From positions 1 to 6,331 of the forward strand of contig DAOVUU010000157.1 of the NCBI GenBank assembly GCA_030632405.1: a DNA stretch of 6,331 nucleotides, given 5' to 3'. This document shows positions 1 to 5,404 of this stretch, piece by piece. Under the pieces are notes generated by a model. It saw only the letters and a program-made list of their open reading frames with translations, made no database searches and had not been told where the DNA came from. Source of the stretch: Desulfobulbaceae bacterium. GTDB lineage: Bacteria; Desulfobacterota; Desulfobulbia; Desulfobulbales; Desulfocapsaceae. The position numbers and the translations under genes are program-made. How positions within the stretch are numbered: position 1 is the stretch's first letter; each line of letters opens with the position of its first letter.

Positions 1-33
1 CAATATGTTTATGTCTGTTTTATCAAGAGCCAT
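1..33 (-). CDS. Lrp/AsnC-family transcriptional regulator, N-terminal fragment (cut by window edge)
   Basis: Only the first 11 codons are inside the window. Read on the minus strand from the ATG at 33-31 they give MALDKTDINIL. This fits the opening of Lrp/AsnC regulators, where an L-D-x-x-D-x-x-I-L pattern begins the first helix of the DNA-binding helix-turn-helix domain. A Shine-Dalgarno-like GAAGGA (minus strand, 46-41) lies 7 nt before the ATG, and a sigma70-like promoter lies further upstream at 130-158, so this start is well placed. Family members usually have about 150 residues, with an N-terminal HTH and a C-terminal RAM ligand-binding domain; neither can be checked here. It is divergent from the SulP gene, and Lrp-type regulators often control themselves and a divergent neighbour. 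The family call is an inference from a very short peptide. Confidence 0.6.
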   Translation of the reverse strand, partial: MALDKTDINIL

Positions 34-40
34 AAGAGTT

Positions 41-46
41 TCCTTC
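41..46 (-). promoter_or_regulatory. Ribosome binding site of the Lrp-like gene
   Basis: GAAGGA on the minus strand lies 7 nt upstream of the ATG at 33-31. It supports this start codon for a fragment that is otherwise too short to judge by coding content. Confidence 0.6.
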
Positions 47-129
47 AGTGTAATAATGCAATCAATATTTGACTTGGTAATCTCTGATTTTTTGTACTGA
101 TACCTGTAGCGTGGTCTGGATTACAGCAC

Positions 130-158
130 ATTGTACCTAATTTAATTAAGAATTCCAA
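130..158 (-). promoter_or_regulatory. Probable sigma70-type promoter of the Lrp-like gene
   Basis: On the minus strand, TTGGAA (158-153) is followed after exactly 17 nt by TACAAT (135-130). The -10 box matches TATAAT at 5 of 6 positions and the -35 box matches TTGACA at 4 of 6. Transcription would begin near 123, giving a leader of about 90 nt before the ATG. One arm of the inverted repeat at 139-178 lies inside the spacer and the other just upstream of the -35 box, as expected for a controlled promoter. No transcript evidence is available. Confidence 0.5.
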
Positions 159-178
159 ACAGAATGGTTAATTAAATT
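139..178. promoter_or_regulatory. Perfect 11-bp inverted repeat overlapping the regulator promoter (candidate operator)
   Basis: AATTTAATTAA at 139-149 is the exact reverse complement of TTAATTAAATT at 168-178, separated by 18 bp. Inside, ATTC (152-155) and GAAT (162-165) extend the symmetry after a 2-by-2 mismatch, leaving a 6-base loop. A run of six T follows the right arm (177-182). The position over the -35/-10 spacer favours an operator, perhaps for autoregulation, over a terminator, since no plus-strand gene that it could end is visible within the window. The arms are entirely A/T, so chance symmetry is more likely than for mixed sequence. Confidence 0.45.
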
Positions 179-217
179 TTTTATTCCCACTAAAGTTCAG
201 CTTCTGTAATGGGCTGT

Positions 218-241
218 GGCTGAGTGGTAATCAGGATTTGA
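218..241 (+). repeat. Direct repeat unit A (two blocks with a 4-bp insert)
   Basis: GGCTGAGTGG (218-227), then TAAT, then CAGGATTTGA (232-241). Both 10-bp blocks recur exactly at 360-379, where they abut without the TAAT. The CTGA at 220-223 can also pair with TCAG at 231-234, so this copy could form a small hairpin. Confidence 0.6.
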
Positions 242-326
242 TTTGCAGCATCGACCGAATTTGCCTGATTATATGCTCTGTCAGAGTTGAGGGAACTTAT
301 ATCGACAAATGTAAGTAAATGATTAC

Positions 327-358
327 ATACTACAGCGCCTGTTCCCGTGCAGTAGTAT
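327..358 (+). promoter_or_regulatory. Stem-loop upstream of the SulP gene
   Basis: ATACTAC (327-333) pairs perfectly with GTAGTAT (352-358). After one A-A mismatch the stem continues with four more pairs (335-338 with 347-350, one of them G-T), closing an 8-base loop at 339-346. No T-run follows, so it is not a standard terminator. It may be an operator or a leader-RNA structure for the permease gene 75 bp downstream. Function unknown. Confidence 0.4.
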
Positions 359-359
359 A

Positions 360-379
360 GGCTGAGTGGCAGGATTTGA
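360..379 (+). repeat. Direct repeat unit B, blocks contiguous
   Basis: GGCTGAGTGG (360-369) is followed directly by CAGGATTTGA (370-379), matching both blocks of unit A 142 bp upstream. A further CAGGATTTG lies at 385-393, 15 bp after the one in this unit. The cluster ends about 40 bp before the SulP start, so it may be a regulator-binding array or the footprint of an old duplication. Confidence 0.6.
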
Positions 380-384
380 ACTGA

Positions 385-393
385 CAGGATTTG
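385..393 (+). repeat. Third CAGGATTTG copy
   Basis: This third exact copy of the nonamer sits 15 bp downstream of the copy at 370-378 and 40 bp upstream of the SulP ATG. The 15-bp step is not a whole number of helical turns. Confidence 0.5.
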
Positions 394-432
394 TGTACCT
401 TTTATTGAGAAAAAGATAATGGAGTTCTGAGT

Positions 433-2052
433 ATGGAAAATGGATATTCTTTGAGAACATTTAAGGGTGATTTTTTTGGCGGTTTGACCGCTGGAGTTGT
501 CGCACTGCCACTTGCGCTTGCCTTCGGTGTCGCCAGTGGATTCGGTGCAGTTGCCGGTTTATACGGGGCTATTGCCCTGGGATTTTTTGCCGCTCTGGCA
601 GGCGGCACACCCACCCAGGTTTCTGGTCCCACAGGGCCAATGACGGTCATTTTTGCTGCTGCTATTGTCGCATTTCCCGGGGATGCATCTGCAGTTCTCG
701 GTGTGGTCTTTCTTGCAGGGATACTGCAGATTGTTTTTGGATTTGTAAAGGTAGGAGTGTTTATCCGCTATATGCCATATCCTGTTATTTCAGGTTTTAT
801 GAGCGGTATAGGGGTTATTATTATTTTACTCCAGTTGCACCCTCTTCTTGGTGCAGACAGCGTCGGTTCACCTCTTATTGCTGTGCTGAACCTTCCAGCT
901 TCTGTTGCAAATGTGAATCTCTATAGCCTTGTCCTTGCTTTGATAACAATGGGGATTGTATTTCTTACACCATCCAGAATTTCCAGAATCGTCCCCTCGC
1001 CTCTACTCGCCCTTCTGGGTGGGAGCATGGTTTCCATTATATTTAATTTTCCGGTTGCCGTAATAGGTGAGATTCCTTCCGGCTTGCCTGAATTTGCATT
1101 CCCGCTGTTTTCTGTGACATTGCTTCCTAAAATAGTTCCAATGGCCCTTGCTCTTGCTGTTCTGGGGGTAATCGACTCTCTTCTTACCTCGGTTGTGGCT
1201 GACTCAATGACCAAGACTAAGCACAATTCGAATCGGGAACTGATAGGTCAGGGAATAGGTAATATTGTAGCGTCACTCATCGGAGGATTGCCTGGTGCGG
1301 GTGCAACAATGCGTACTGTTGTCAACGTTAAAGCCGGAGGTACAAGTCGGATATCAGGGATGACACATGCCCTCTTTTTGCTGGCCATTCTTCTGGGATT
1401 AGGTCGTTATGCTGCACTTATTCCTCTGCCTGTACTTGCCGGAATTCTCATGAAAGTCGGAGTGGATATTCTTGACTATCGTTTACTCAGAATGGTAAAG
1501 CGGGTACCGCGTCAGGATCTTACCGTTATGCTGACTGTGTTTGTTATAACGGTTTTTGTTGATCTTATTGTTGCTGTGGGGGTTGGGGTAACACTGGCAT
1601 CTCTCATGATTACCTACCGGATTTCCAGTCAGTCAAAGATTGATGTGAAGGGTGTTCCTCACCAGGATTGGCATAGAGACCTTGAGAAGACTCTTGAAAA
1701 TGAAACAGATTACGGGATACGAACAATTTCGGTGATGGGGCCATTTTTCTTTGGAACAACAGCAAAGATGCAGGAGCATGTGAGTAAACTTATTGGTACA
1801 AAAGTAGTCATAATCAATTGCCTTGATGTGCCATTTATGGATCTGTCGGGTTATTTCGCTTTGAGTGAGATGATTGACAGGCTTAAAAATGAAAAAATAA
1901 AACCTATTCTGGTAGTGAATGAAGATGTGGGTCTTCGTGAACAGATGATGGCAATGGGCTATGGCGATTTGCTTGGCCCTGATGGCATTCAATCAGACTA
2001 TAACGATGCCCTCCATCTGGCCTGGGAATATCTTGATTATGATGGAAAGTGA
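433..2052 (+). CDS. SulP-family anion permease with C-terminal STAS domain, BicA-like
   Basis: The 539-residue product is an inner-membrane SulP/SLC26 transporter of normal length. Residues 1-35 carry the family opening (GDFFGGLTAGVVALPLALAFG). About 12-14 hydrophobic segments follow to residue 395, and a cytoplasmic STAS domain spans about 428-535 with the D-L-S-G motif at 470-473. In BicA, the cyanobacterial Na+-dependent bicarbonate transporter, I recall ion-binding positions of a Thr in TM3, an Asp and Thr four apart in TM8, and Gly-Ala-Thr in TM10. Here the apparent equivalents are T67 (in GPTGPM), D248/T252 and G290-A291-T292. Bicarbonate uptake is therefore possible, but sulfate or dicarboxylate transport cannot be excluded because these residues are widespread in bacterial SulP proteins. 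The start is supported by GGAG at 421-424, 8 nt upstream. It appears monocistronic and is divergent from the Lrp-like gene. The family call is firm and the substrate is not. Confidence 0.96.
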   Translation: MENGYSLRTFKGDFFGGLTAGVVALPLALAFGVASGFGAVAGLYGAIALGFFAALAGGTPTQVSGPTGPMTVIFAAAIVAFPGDASAVLGVVFLAGILQIVFGFVKVGVFIRYMPYPVISGFMSGIGVIIILLQLHPLLGADSVGSPLIAVLNLPASVANVNLYSLVLALITMGIVFLTPSRISRIVPSPLLALLGGSMVSIIFNFPVAVIGEIPSGLPEFAFPLFSVTLLPKIVPMALALAVLGVIDSLLTSVVADSMTKTKHNSNRELIGQGIGNIVASLIGGLPGAGATMRTVVNVKAGGTSRISGMTHALFLLAILLGLGRYAALIPLPVLAGILMKVGVDILDYRLLRMVKRVPRQDLTVMLTVFVITVFVDLIVAVGVGVTLASLMITYRISSQSKIDVKGVPHQDWHRDLEKTLENETDYGIRTISVMGPFFFGTTAKMQEHVSKLIGTKVVIINCLDVPFMDLSGYFALSEMIDRLKNEKIKPILVVNEDVGLREQMMAMGYGDLLGPDGIQSDYNDALHLAWEYLDYDGK

Positions 2053-2098
2053 TAAGTTCGTAAAAACCTCAGTTTCGAAGACTTTTTACGACGCCATC
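2051..2098. repeat. Palindromic REP-like element between convergent genes
   Basis: TCGTAAAAA (2058-2066) is the exact reverse complement of TTTTTACGA (2083-2091). The outermost GAT (2051-2053) and ATC (2096-2098) also pair, with a 4-by-4 mismatch between. The 16-base interior contains TTCGAA. Its right half, 2083-2100, matches at 16 of 18 positions, as reverse complement, the stretch 3312-3329 in the next intergenic region. This suggests a dispersed palindromic repeat family. Its left end overlaps the SulP stop codon, and it may also help end transcription from both convergent genes, although no T-run follows the stem outside the palindrome. Confidence 0.5.
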
Positions 2099-2113
2099 AA
2101 AAGTAAGGCAATA

Positions 2114-3247
2114 TCAGCTGGGGTCTGGATCTTCTTTTTCCAGACTCTGGAATTGTGTCATAAACTTTTTATCAATGTAGTCCTTAATTATAAAAGCGGT
2201 TTTTCCACCCCAGCATAATGGGCCCTTCTGCAAGGCACCATACCCTCCTCCGAGGTTGAAGATTGCCAGGAACCGGCCACCCGGATCGAATTTGATCTGA
2301 TTTCCCCCCCGTAGACCTGCAAGAACGTTATGAAGGAGAACGGGGTTTTGACGAACAGCATATACACCAACTTTTTCAAGGGGCTGCGGTGCATAACAAA
2401 TGCAGTCGCCTCCGCCAAATATCTCAGGGTGGTCGGAACATTGGAGGTATTCGTTTACCTGTAGTCCTCCATCGGGGCCCGTGGGCAGGTTTGAGGCTGC
2501 AAAAAGCGGTGACGGCTGCACTCCTGTTGCCAGAAAGATAAAATCGGGTGTATGGGTCTTACCGCTTTTCATGATTACATTTCCATTCTCAATTTGTTCC
2601 ACATGACCGGATTCGTCGATTTCAATATTTTTCTTCTGAAAATATTTCCTGACTATGCGTTGAATCGCCGGTGATGAGTTTTTCATCAGTTTATTGCCAG
2701 CTAAAATCTTGATTTTAGCCCCGGGGCAGCCATTTTTTGTGGCAAGCTGACGGACGTTTCCCGCAATTTCTGCTGCTGCAGCACCACCCCCGATGACAGA
2801 GATGCTTAATTCAGGGTTGTTGCAGCCGGTTATTATCTGTTTTTTTGCTTCGAGAAGACCTTCGATGGGTTTGGCACCGAATATCCTGCTGGATCTTCCT
2901 TCAATGGCACTGAAGGGGACAAAACTGCCGGTGTTGCAGGAAAGAATATCGAATTCCTCACAAATTCCGGACTCAAGTTCAACAGAACGGTTGCCGGTAT
3001 CAATACGGATAACCTTGTCTTTAATAAATCTTCCCCCCTGTCGTTCGACCACAAAACGTGTCCTGAACCTGATATCATCGGCCTTGTAGAAACCGCTCAG
3101 CATCCCGGGGCCCATGCCGGAATAATAGTGGTGATCGGAAGGTTGAACAACGGTCACCTCATGACCATCTTCAGTGAGATGCCCGATCCGGGCAAGCAGC
3201 ATCATATGGGCGTGGCCGCCACCGGCCAGAAGAAGTTTTTTAGCCAT
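2114..3247 (-). CDS. FAD/NAD(P)-dependent oxidoreductase, SelD-N-terminus-like, standalone
   Basis: The 377-residue product is a pyridine nucleotide-disulfide oxidoreductase-type flavoprotein. The N-terminal FAD-binding Rossmann motif is GGGHAH (9-14). A second nucleotide-binding motif, VIGGGAAAAE (151-160), probably binds NAD(P)H. ATG at 240-242 and GGGDC (278-282, D281) supply the later FAD contacts. GGGHAH, YSGMGPGMLSG (42-52) and the C-terminal K-D-x-I-D-x-x-F-M pattern (355-363) are typical of the family found alone or fused to the N-terminus of selenide, water dikinase. No SelD domain follows here and the length fits the standalone form. Type II NADH dehydrogenases and sulfide:quinone reductases are relatives, but no clear quinone-reductase cysteine pair is seen. 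Reaction and electron acceptor are unknown. AGGAG (3258-3254) lies 6 nt before the ATG. The gene converges on SulP with a 61-bp gap and is divergent from the Na/Pi gene. Confidence 0.93.
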   Translation of the reverse strand: MAKKLLLAGGGHAHMMLLARIGHLTEDGHEVTVVQPSDHHYYSGMGPGMLSGFYKADDIRFRTRFVVERQGGRFIKDKVIRIDTGNRSVELESGICEEFDILSCNTGSFVPFSAIEGRSSRIFGAKPIEGLLEAKKQIITGCNNPELSISVIGGGAAAAEIAGNVRQLATKNGCPGAKIKILAGNKLMKNSSPAIQRIVRKYFQKKNIEIDESGHVEQIENGNVIMKSGKTHTPDFIFLATGVQPSPLFAASNLPTGPDGGLQVNEYLQCSDHPEIFGGGDCICYAPQPLEKVGVYAVRQNPVLLHNVLAGLRGGNQIKFDPGGRFLAIFNLGGGYGALQKGPLCWGGKTAFIIKDYIDKKFMTQFQSLEKEDPDPS

Positions 3248-3253
3248 TTTTTT

Positions 3254-3258
3254 CTCCT
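3254..3258 (-). promoter_or_regulatory. Ribosome binding site of the oxidoreductase gene
   Basis: AGGAG on the minus strand lies 6 nt before the ATG at 3247-3245. It fixes this start, immediately followed by the FAD-binding motif. Confidence 0.75.
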
Positions 3259-3311
3259 AGAACTGAGTCCATCAGCTCACCTAGATTTTCCAGATTTCTC
3301 CACAGTGCGTA

Positions 3312-3329
3312 TTGATGGTGCCGTAAAAA
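3312..3329 (-). repeat. Half copy of the REP-like element seen at 2083-2100
   Basis: TTGATGGTGCCGTAAAAA differs at only two of 18 positions from the reverse complement of 2083-2100. The other palindrome arm is not recognisable beside it, so this is a half unit or a decayed copy. It lies about 65 bp upstream of the oxidoreductase start, so each end of that gene carries a copy. Confidence 0.45.
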
Positions 3330-3357
3330 AAACTCCATTTCAAATCAACAGGCTCAG

Positions 3358-3389
3358 TGATAAGGGTGTTATTTATCAGAAAGATAACA
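3358..3389. promoter_or_regulatory. Cluster of TGATAA/TTATCA half-sites
   Basis: TGATAA (3358-3363), TTATCA (3373-3378) and GATAACA (3383-3389) lie within 32 bp. TGTTAT (3367-3372) and ATAACA (3384-3389) form a perfect 6-bp inverted repeat, and TGATAA and TTATCA form another. They may be alternating half-sites for a repressor or activator of either divergent gene. No specific regulator is recognised. Confidence 0.3.
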
Positions 3390-3460
3390 GTATCCGATGT
3401 GTCGAGAAGTTCAAGTTTATGGGTGGAAAAGTTTGTGCGTCACAGCTGCCTGGCAGGGAA

Positions 3461-3478
3461 CACATATTGACATATGTG
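3461..3478. promoter_or_regulatory. 18-bp palindrome with embedded TTGACA (candidate operator)
   Basis: CACATAT (3461-3467) and ATATGTG (3472-3478) are perfect inverted arms around a 4-bp centre. A perfect sigma70 -35 hexamer, TTGACA, lies across the centre at 3467-3472. No good -10 follows at 16-18 bp (3490-3495 is TTAGCT), so promoter use is uncertain. It could be a bound operator for the Na/Pi transcription unit, whose start is 73 bp downstream. Confidence 0.4.
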
Positions 3479-3500
3479 CTGGATGTGTGTTAGCTGAATG

Positions 3501-3524
3501 ACTATAGGCTATAGTATAAACTAT
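3501..3524. promoter_or_regulatory. Overlapping ACTATAG palindromes just upstream of the Na/Pi gene
   Basis: ACTATAG (3501-3507), G, CTATAGT (3509-3515) is a perfect 15-bp palindrome. ATAGT (3511-3515) and ACTAT (3520-3524) form a second one that shares its last half-site. The stretch contains -10-like hexamers TATAGT (3510-3515) and TATAAA (3515-3520), so a regulator bound here would cover the likely transcription start. No matching -35 was found at 16-18 bp. Confidence 0.45.
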
Positions 3525-3550
3525 CTGAACAACAGCACGCAGAGGAAACA

Positions 3551-5362
3551 ATGAGGATATTTCGATCCATATTTTTACCTTCCATCATCATTACATTACT
3601 TGTCGGCTTTTGGTATAGCTCAGACTTTAAAACCATCGCTGCGGGCGTTGCAATATTTTTGTTCGGGATGTATTTTCTGGAACGAGGGTTCAACGCATTC
3701 ACAGGGGGGTTGTTAGAAAAACTGCTTGCAGCAACAACCGATAAACTATGGAAAAGCATCGGTTTCGGTGTGGTTTCAACAACTGTCATGCAGTCGAGTT
3801 CCCTGGTCTCTGTTATTTCTATTTCCTTTATCAGTGCGGGTTTGATTGGCCTCAGTGCGGGTATAGGCATTATATTTGGTGCAAACCTTGGCACTACAAC
3901 GGGTGCCTGGCTGGTTGCGGCATTTGGCATGAAAGTGAAGATTTCCGCCTATGCGATGCCGATGTTGGTGTTCGGATTAATTTTCACTTTTCAAAAATCA
4001 AAACAGATGCGTGGTTTGGGTTACATCCTTACCGGTTTGGGTTTTCTGTTCCTGGGTATTCACTTCATGAAAGAGGGCTTTGAAGCATTCAAAGATCAAA
4101 TTCATCTTGCCGAATATGCAGTTCCAGGTTTAAAGGGGCTTTTGATCTATACCTTAATCGGAATGGCTGCGACGGTGGTGATGCAATCCAGTCATGCAAC
4201 GATGGTGTTGATTATTACTGCTTTGTCACTGGGGCACGTGACCTATGAGAACGCAATTGCGTTGGCGATCGGGGCAAATATAGGCACCACAATTACAGCA
4301 ATCATAGGTTCGCTAAGCTCAAATTATCAGGGTAAACAACTGGCCGGTGCGCACCTGGTCTTCAACTTTGTAACGGCCGCGATCGCTATTGTCGGGATCC
4401 ATGTGATTATTTCCTTCGTAGATTATATCAGCGTTTTTGTGGGTATTGGCGCTGAAGATTATACCTTGAAGCTGGCCGTATTTCATACGGTGTTTAATTT
4501 AATCGGCGTGGTGGTAATGACCCCGTTTGTAGGTTTGCTGGTAAAGTTTCTGGAAAAAACCATTACACCTAAAAAACATGAAGAAACCGAACCCTACTTT
4601 CTGAATGATGCCGTATTGGATTTTCCAGATACCCTATTGCAAGCCGTTCGCAAGGAAATCATTCATCTTTATGACAATACCGCCCTCTTGTTTATAAACG
4701 GCCTGCATATGGAAACATCTATGCTCGCAAAAGGTAAGAATTTGAAATGGGAAATTCGTTCCGATCAAAAAATTGTCGAATATGATTTTGACGAGCGCTA
4801 TCGCACAAAAGTTAAACCTCTGTTCGCAGCCATTATTGAGTTCGTCGGCAAGGGCCAGGGGGAGATCCCGGTAGAACGACAATCACAGCTTTTTGAGCTT
4901 CGTCTTGCATGTTTGAAATTGTCAGAAAGCATTAAAGCGGTTGATGGTTTAAGAAGCAATATGACCGAATATTTCGCATCAGACAATGAGATCATTCGCC
5001 AGGAATACAATCAAATGCGTATTCATATCGCCTCAGCAATCAAAGAAATGAACAAGATGGAGAATGCGATAGGCAACGAGAATAAGATTATATCGAGCCT
5101 TGCTAAGGTACGGGGAAAAATAAAGAAATATAAGAAAAAGACCAACGATCGCCTGGATAAACTGATTAGGCGAGGTGAGATTGATCCCTACACTGCAACC
5201 TCTATCCTGAATGATCGTACCTTTACCATAGATGCGGTGAAAGGTTTACTGGACGTTGGTAAGATTCTGTACTCTACTCGAGATATGGAACTTGAAAATA
5301 TGGAAGAAATGTTATCATTGGGCGACAAACAACTCAATGGTGAGATTGGTACAGTAGGATGA
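3551..5362 (+). CDS. Na+/phosphate cotransporter-family protein with C-terminal PhoU-like domain
   Basis: The 603-residue product has the architecture of bacterial Na/Pi cotransporters (NptA/YjbB type, Na/Pi-cotransporter II family). It shows the two inverted repeats of the fold: QSSS (81-84) with GANLGTT (110-116), and QSSH (212-215) with GANIGTT (241-247). These QSS and GAN-x-GTT motifs form the substrate and Na+ region in the family. Membrane segments run from about residue 8 to 335. From about 355 to 590 the protein is charged and helical, resembling a PhoU domain, with a lysine-rich stretch at 522-530. Expected role: Na+-coupled movement of inorganic phosphate across the inner membrane, in either uptake or efflux; another oxyanion is possible. 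AGAGGA at 3541-3546 supports the start. Palindromes just upstream suggest regulation; no pho box was recognised. It is probably co-transcribed with the downstream outer-membrane protein gene. Confidence 0.95.
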   Translation: MRIFRSIFLPSIIITLLVGFWYSSDFKTIAAGVAIFLFGMYFLERGFNAFTGGLLEKLLAATTDKLWKSIGFGVVSTTVMQSSSLVSVISISFISAGLIGLSAGIGIIFGANLGTTTGAWLVAAFGMKVKISAYAMPMLVFGLIFTFQKSKQMRGLGYILTGLGFLFLGIHFMKEGFEAFKDQIHLAEYAVPGLKGLLIYTLIGMAATVVMQSSHATMVLIITALSLGHVTYENAIALAIGANIGTTITAIIGSLSSNYQGKQLAGAHLVFNFVTAAIAIVGIHVIISFVDYISVFVGIGAEDYTLKLAVFHTVFNLIGVVVMTPFVGLLVKFLEKTITPKKHEETEPYFLNDAVLDFPDTLLQAVRKEIIHLYDNTALLFINGLHMETSMLAKGKNLKWEIRSDQKIVEYDFDERYRTKVKPLFAAIIEFVGKGQGEIPVERQSQLFELRLACLKLSESIKAVDGLRSNMTEYFASDNEIIRQEYNQMRIHIASAIKEMNKMENAIGNENKIISSLAKVRGKIKKYKKKTNDRLDKLIRRGEIDPYTATSILNDRTFTIDAVKGLLDVGKILYSTRDMELENMEEMLSLGDKQLNGEIGTVG

Positions 5363-5403
5363 AAACAGTAAAAAACACAATTCCTTTTCTGGAGCCTGAT
5401 TAA
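5359..5403 (+). CDS. Possible 14-residue mini-ORF linking the two genes
   Basis: An ATG overlaps the Na/Pi stop codon (ATGA, 5359-5362) and opens a 14-codon frame, MKTVKNTIPFLEPD, ending at TAA 5401-5403, one base before the next gene's ATG. A weak AGTAGG precedes it. It could pass ribosomes on to the downstream gene, whose own GGAG (5391-5394) lies inside the mini-ORF. It may equally be chance. Confidence 0.2.
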   Translation: MKTVKNTIPFLEPD

Positions 5404-5404
5404 T

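Larger units (their letters stand above)
34..432. other. Divergent intergenic region, about 400 bp without a supported gene
   Basis: No convincing reading frame or complete RNA gene is seen between the Lrp-like start and the SulP start. The region holds the regulator's ribosome binding site and promoter, the A/T inverted repeat, the direct repeat units at 218-241, 360-379 and 385-393, a short CTCTG-T-CAGAG palindrome (276-286) and the stem-loop at 327-358. No strong sigma70 promoter toward SulP was found. A weak candidate is TCGACA (302-307) and CATACT (326-331) with an 18-bp spacer. Confidence 0.7.
3248..3550. other. Divergent intergenic region, about 300 bp, rich in dyad symmetry
   Basis: No supported gene lies here. 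Besides the oxidoreductase ribosome binding site, it holds the half repeat at 3312-3329, an 8-A run (3325-3332), the GATAA cluster (3358-3389), a CTGCC-T-GGCAG palindrome (3446-3456), the palindromes at 3461-3478 and 3501-3524, and AGAGGA (3541-3546) as the ribosome binding site of the Na/Pi gene. No well-matched promoter toward the oxidoreductase was found. Confidence 0.7.

Noticed and set aside
177..182. T-run after the A/T inverted repeat read as a rho-independent terminator
   Set aside because: The stem is almost all A/T and no plus-strand gene ends before it within the window. The overlap with a minus-strand promoter fits an operator better.
211..285. tRNA-like D-arm (CTGA, GTGGTAA loop, TCAG) suggesting a tRNA gene
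   Set aside because: The base after the supposed acceptor stem is not T8, the following anticodon stem does not pair, and no T-arm or matching acceptor end was found.
368..383. TGGCAGG resembling the -24 part of a sigma54 promoter before SulP
   Set aside because: No GC-containing -12 element is found at the required spacing.
360..395. Minus-strand TTCAAATCCTGCC resembling a tRNA T-loop and 3' end (possible attachment site)
   Set aside because: The T-stem does not pair well and no D-arm, anticodon arm or 5' acceptor strand is present. The sequence is better explained by the local direct repeats.
1633..1992. Minus-strand 119-codon open frame inside the SulP gene
   Set aside because: It is wholly antisense to the STAS-domain coding region, and its product is rich in His, Cys and Phe like a shadow frame.
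3128..3493. Plus-strand 121-codon open frame across the oxidoreductase start and intergenic region
   Set aside because: It is antisense to the well-supported oxidoreductase N-terminus, lacks a ribosome binding site and shows no recognisable domain.
3467..3495. TTGACA at 3467-3472 as the definite Na/Pi promoter
   Set aside because: The hexamer at 17-bp spacing is TTAGCT, a poor -10. It is kept only as part of a candidate operator.
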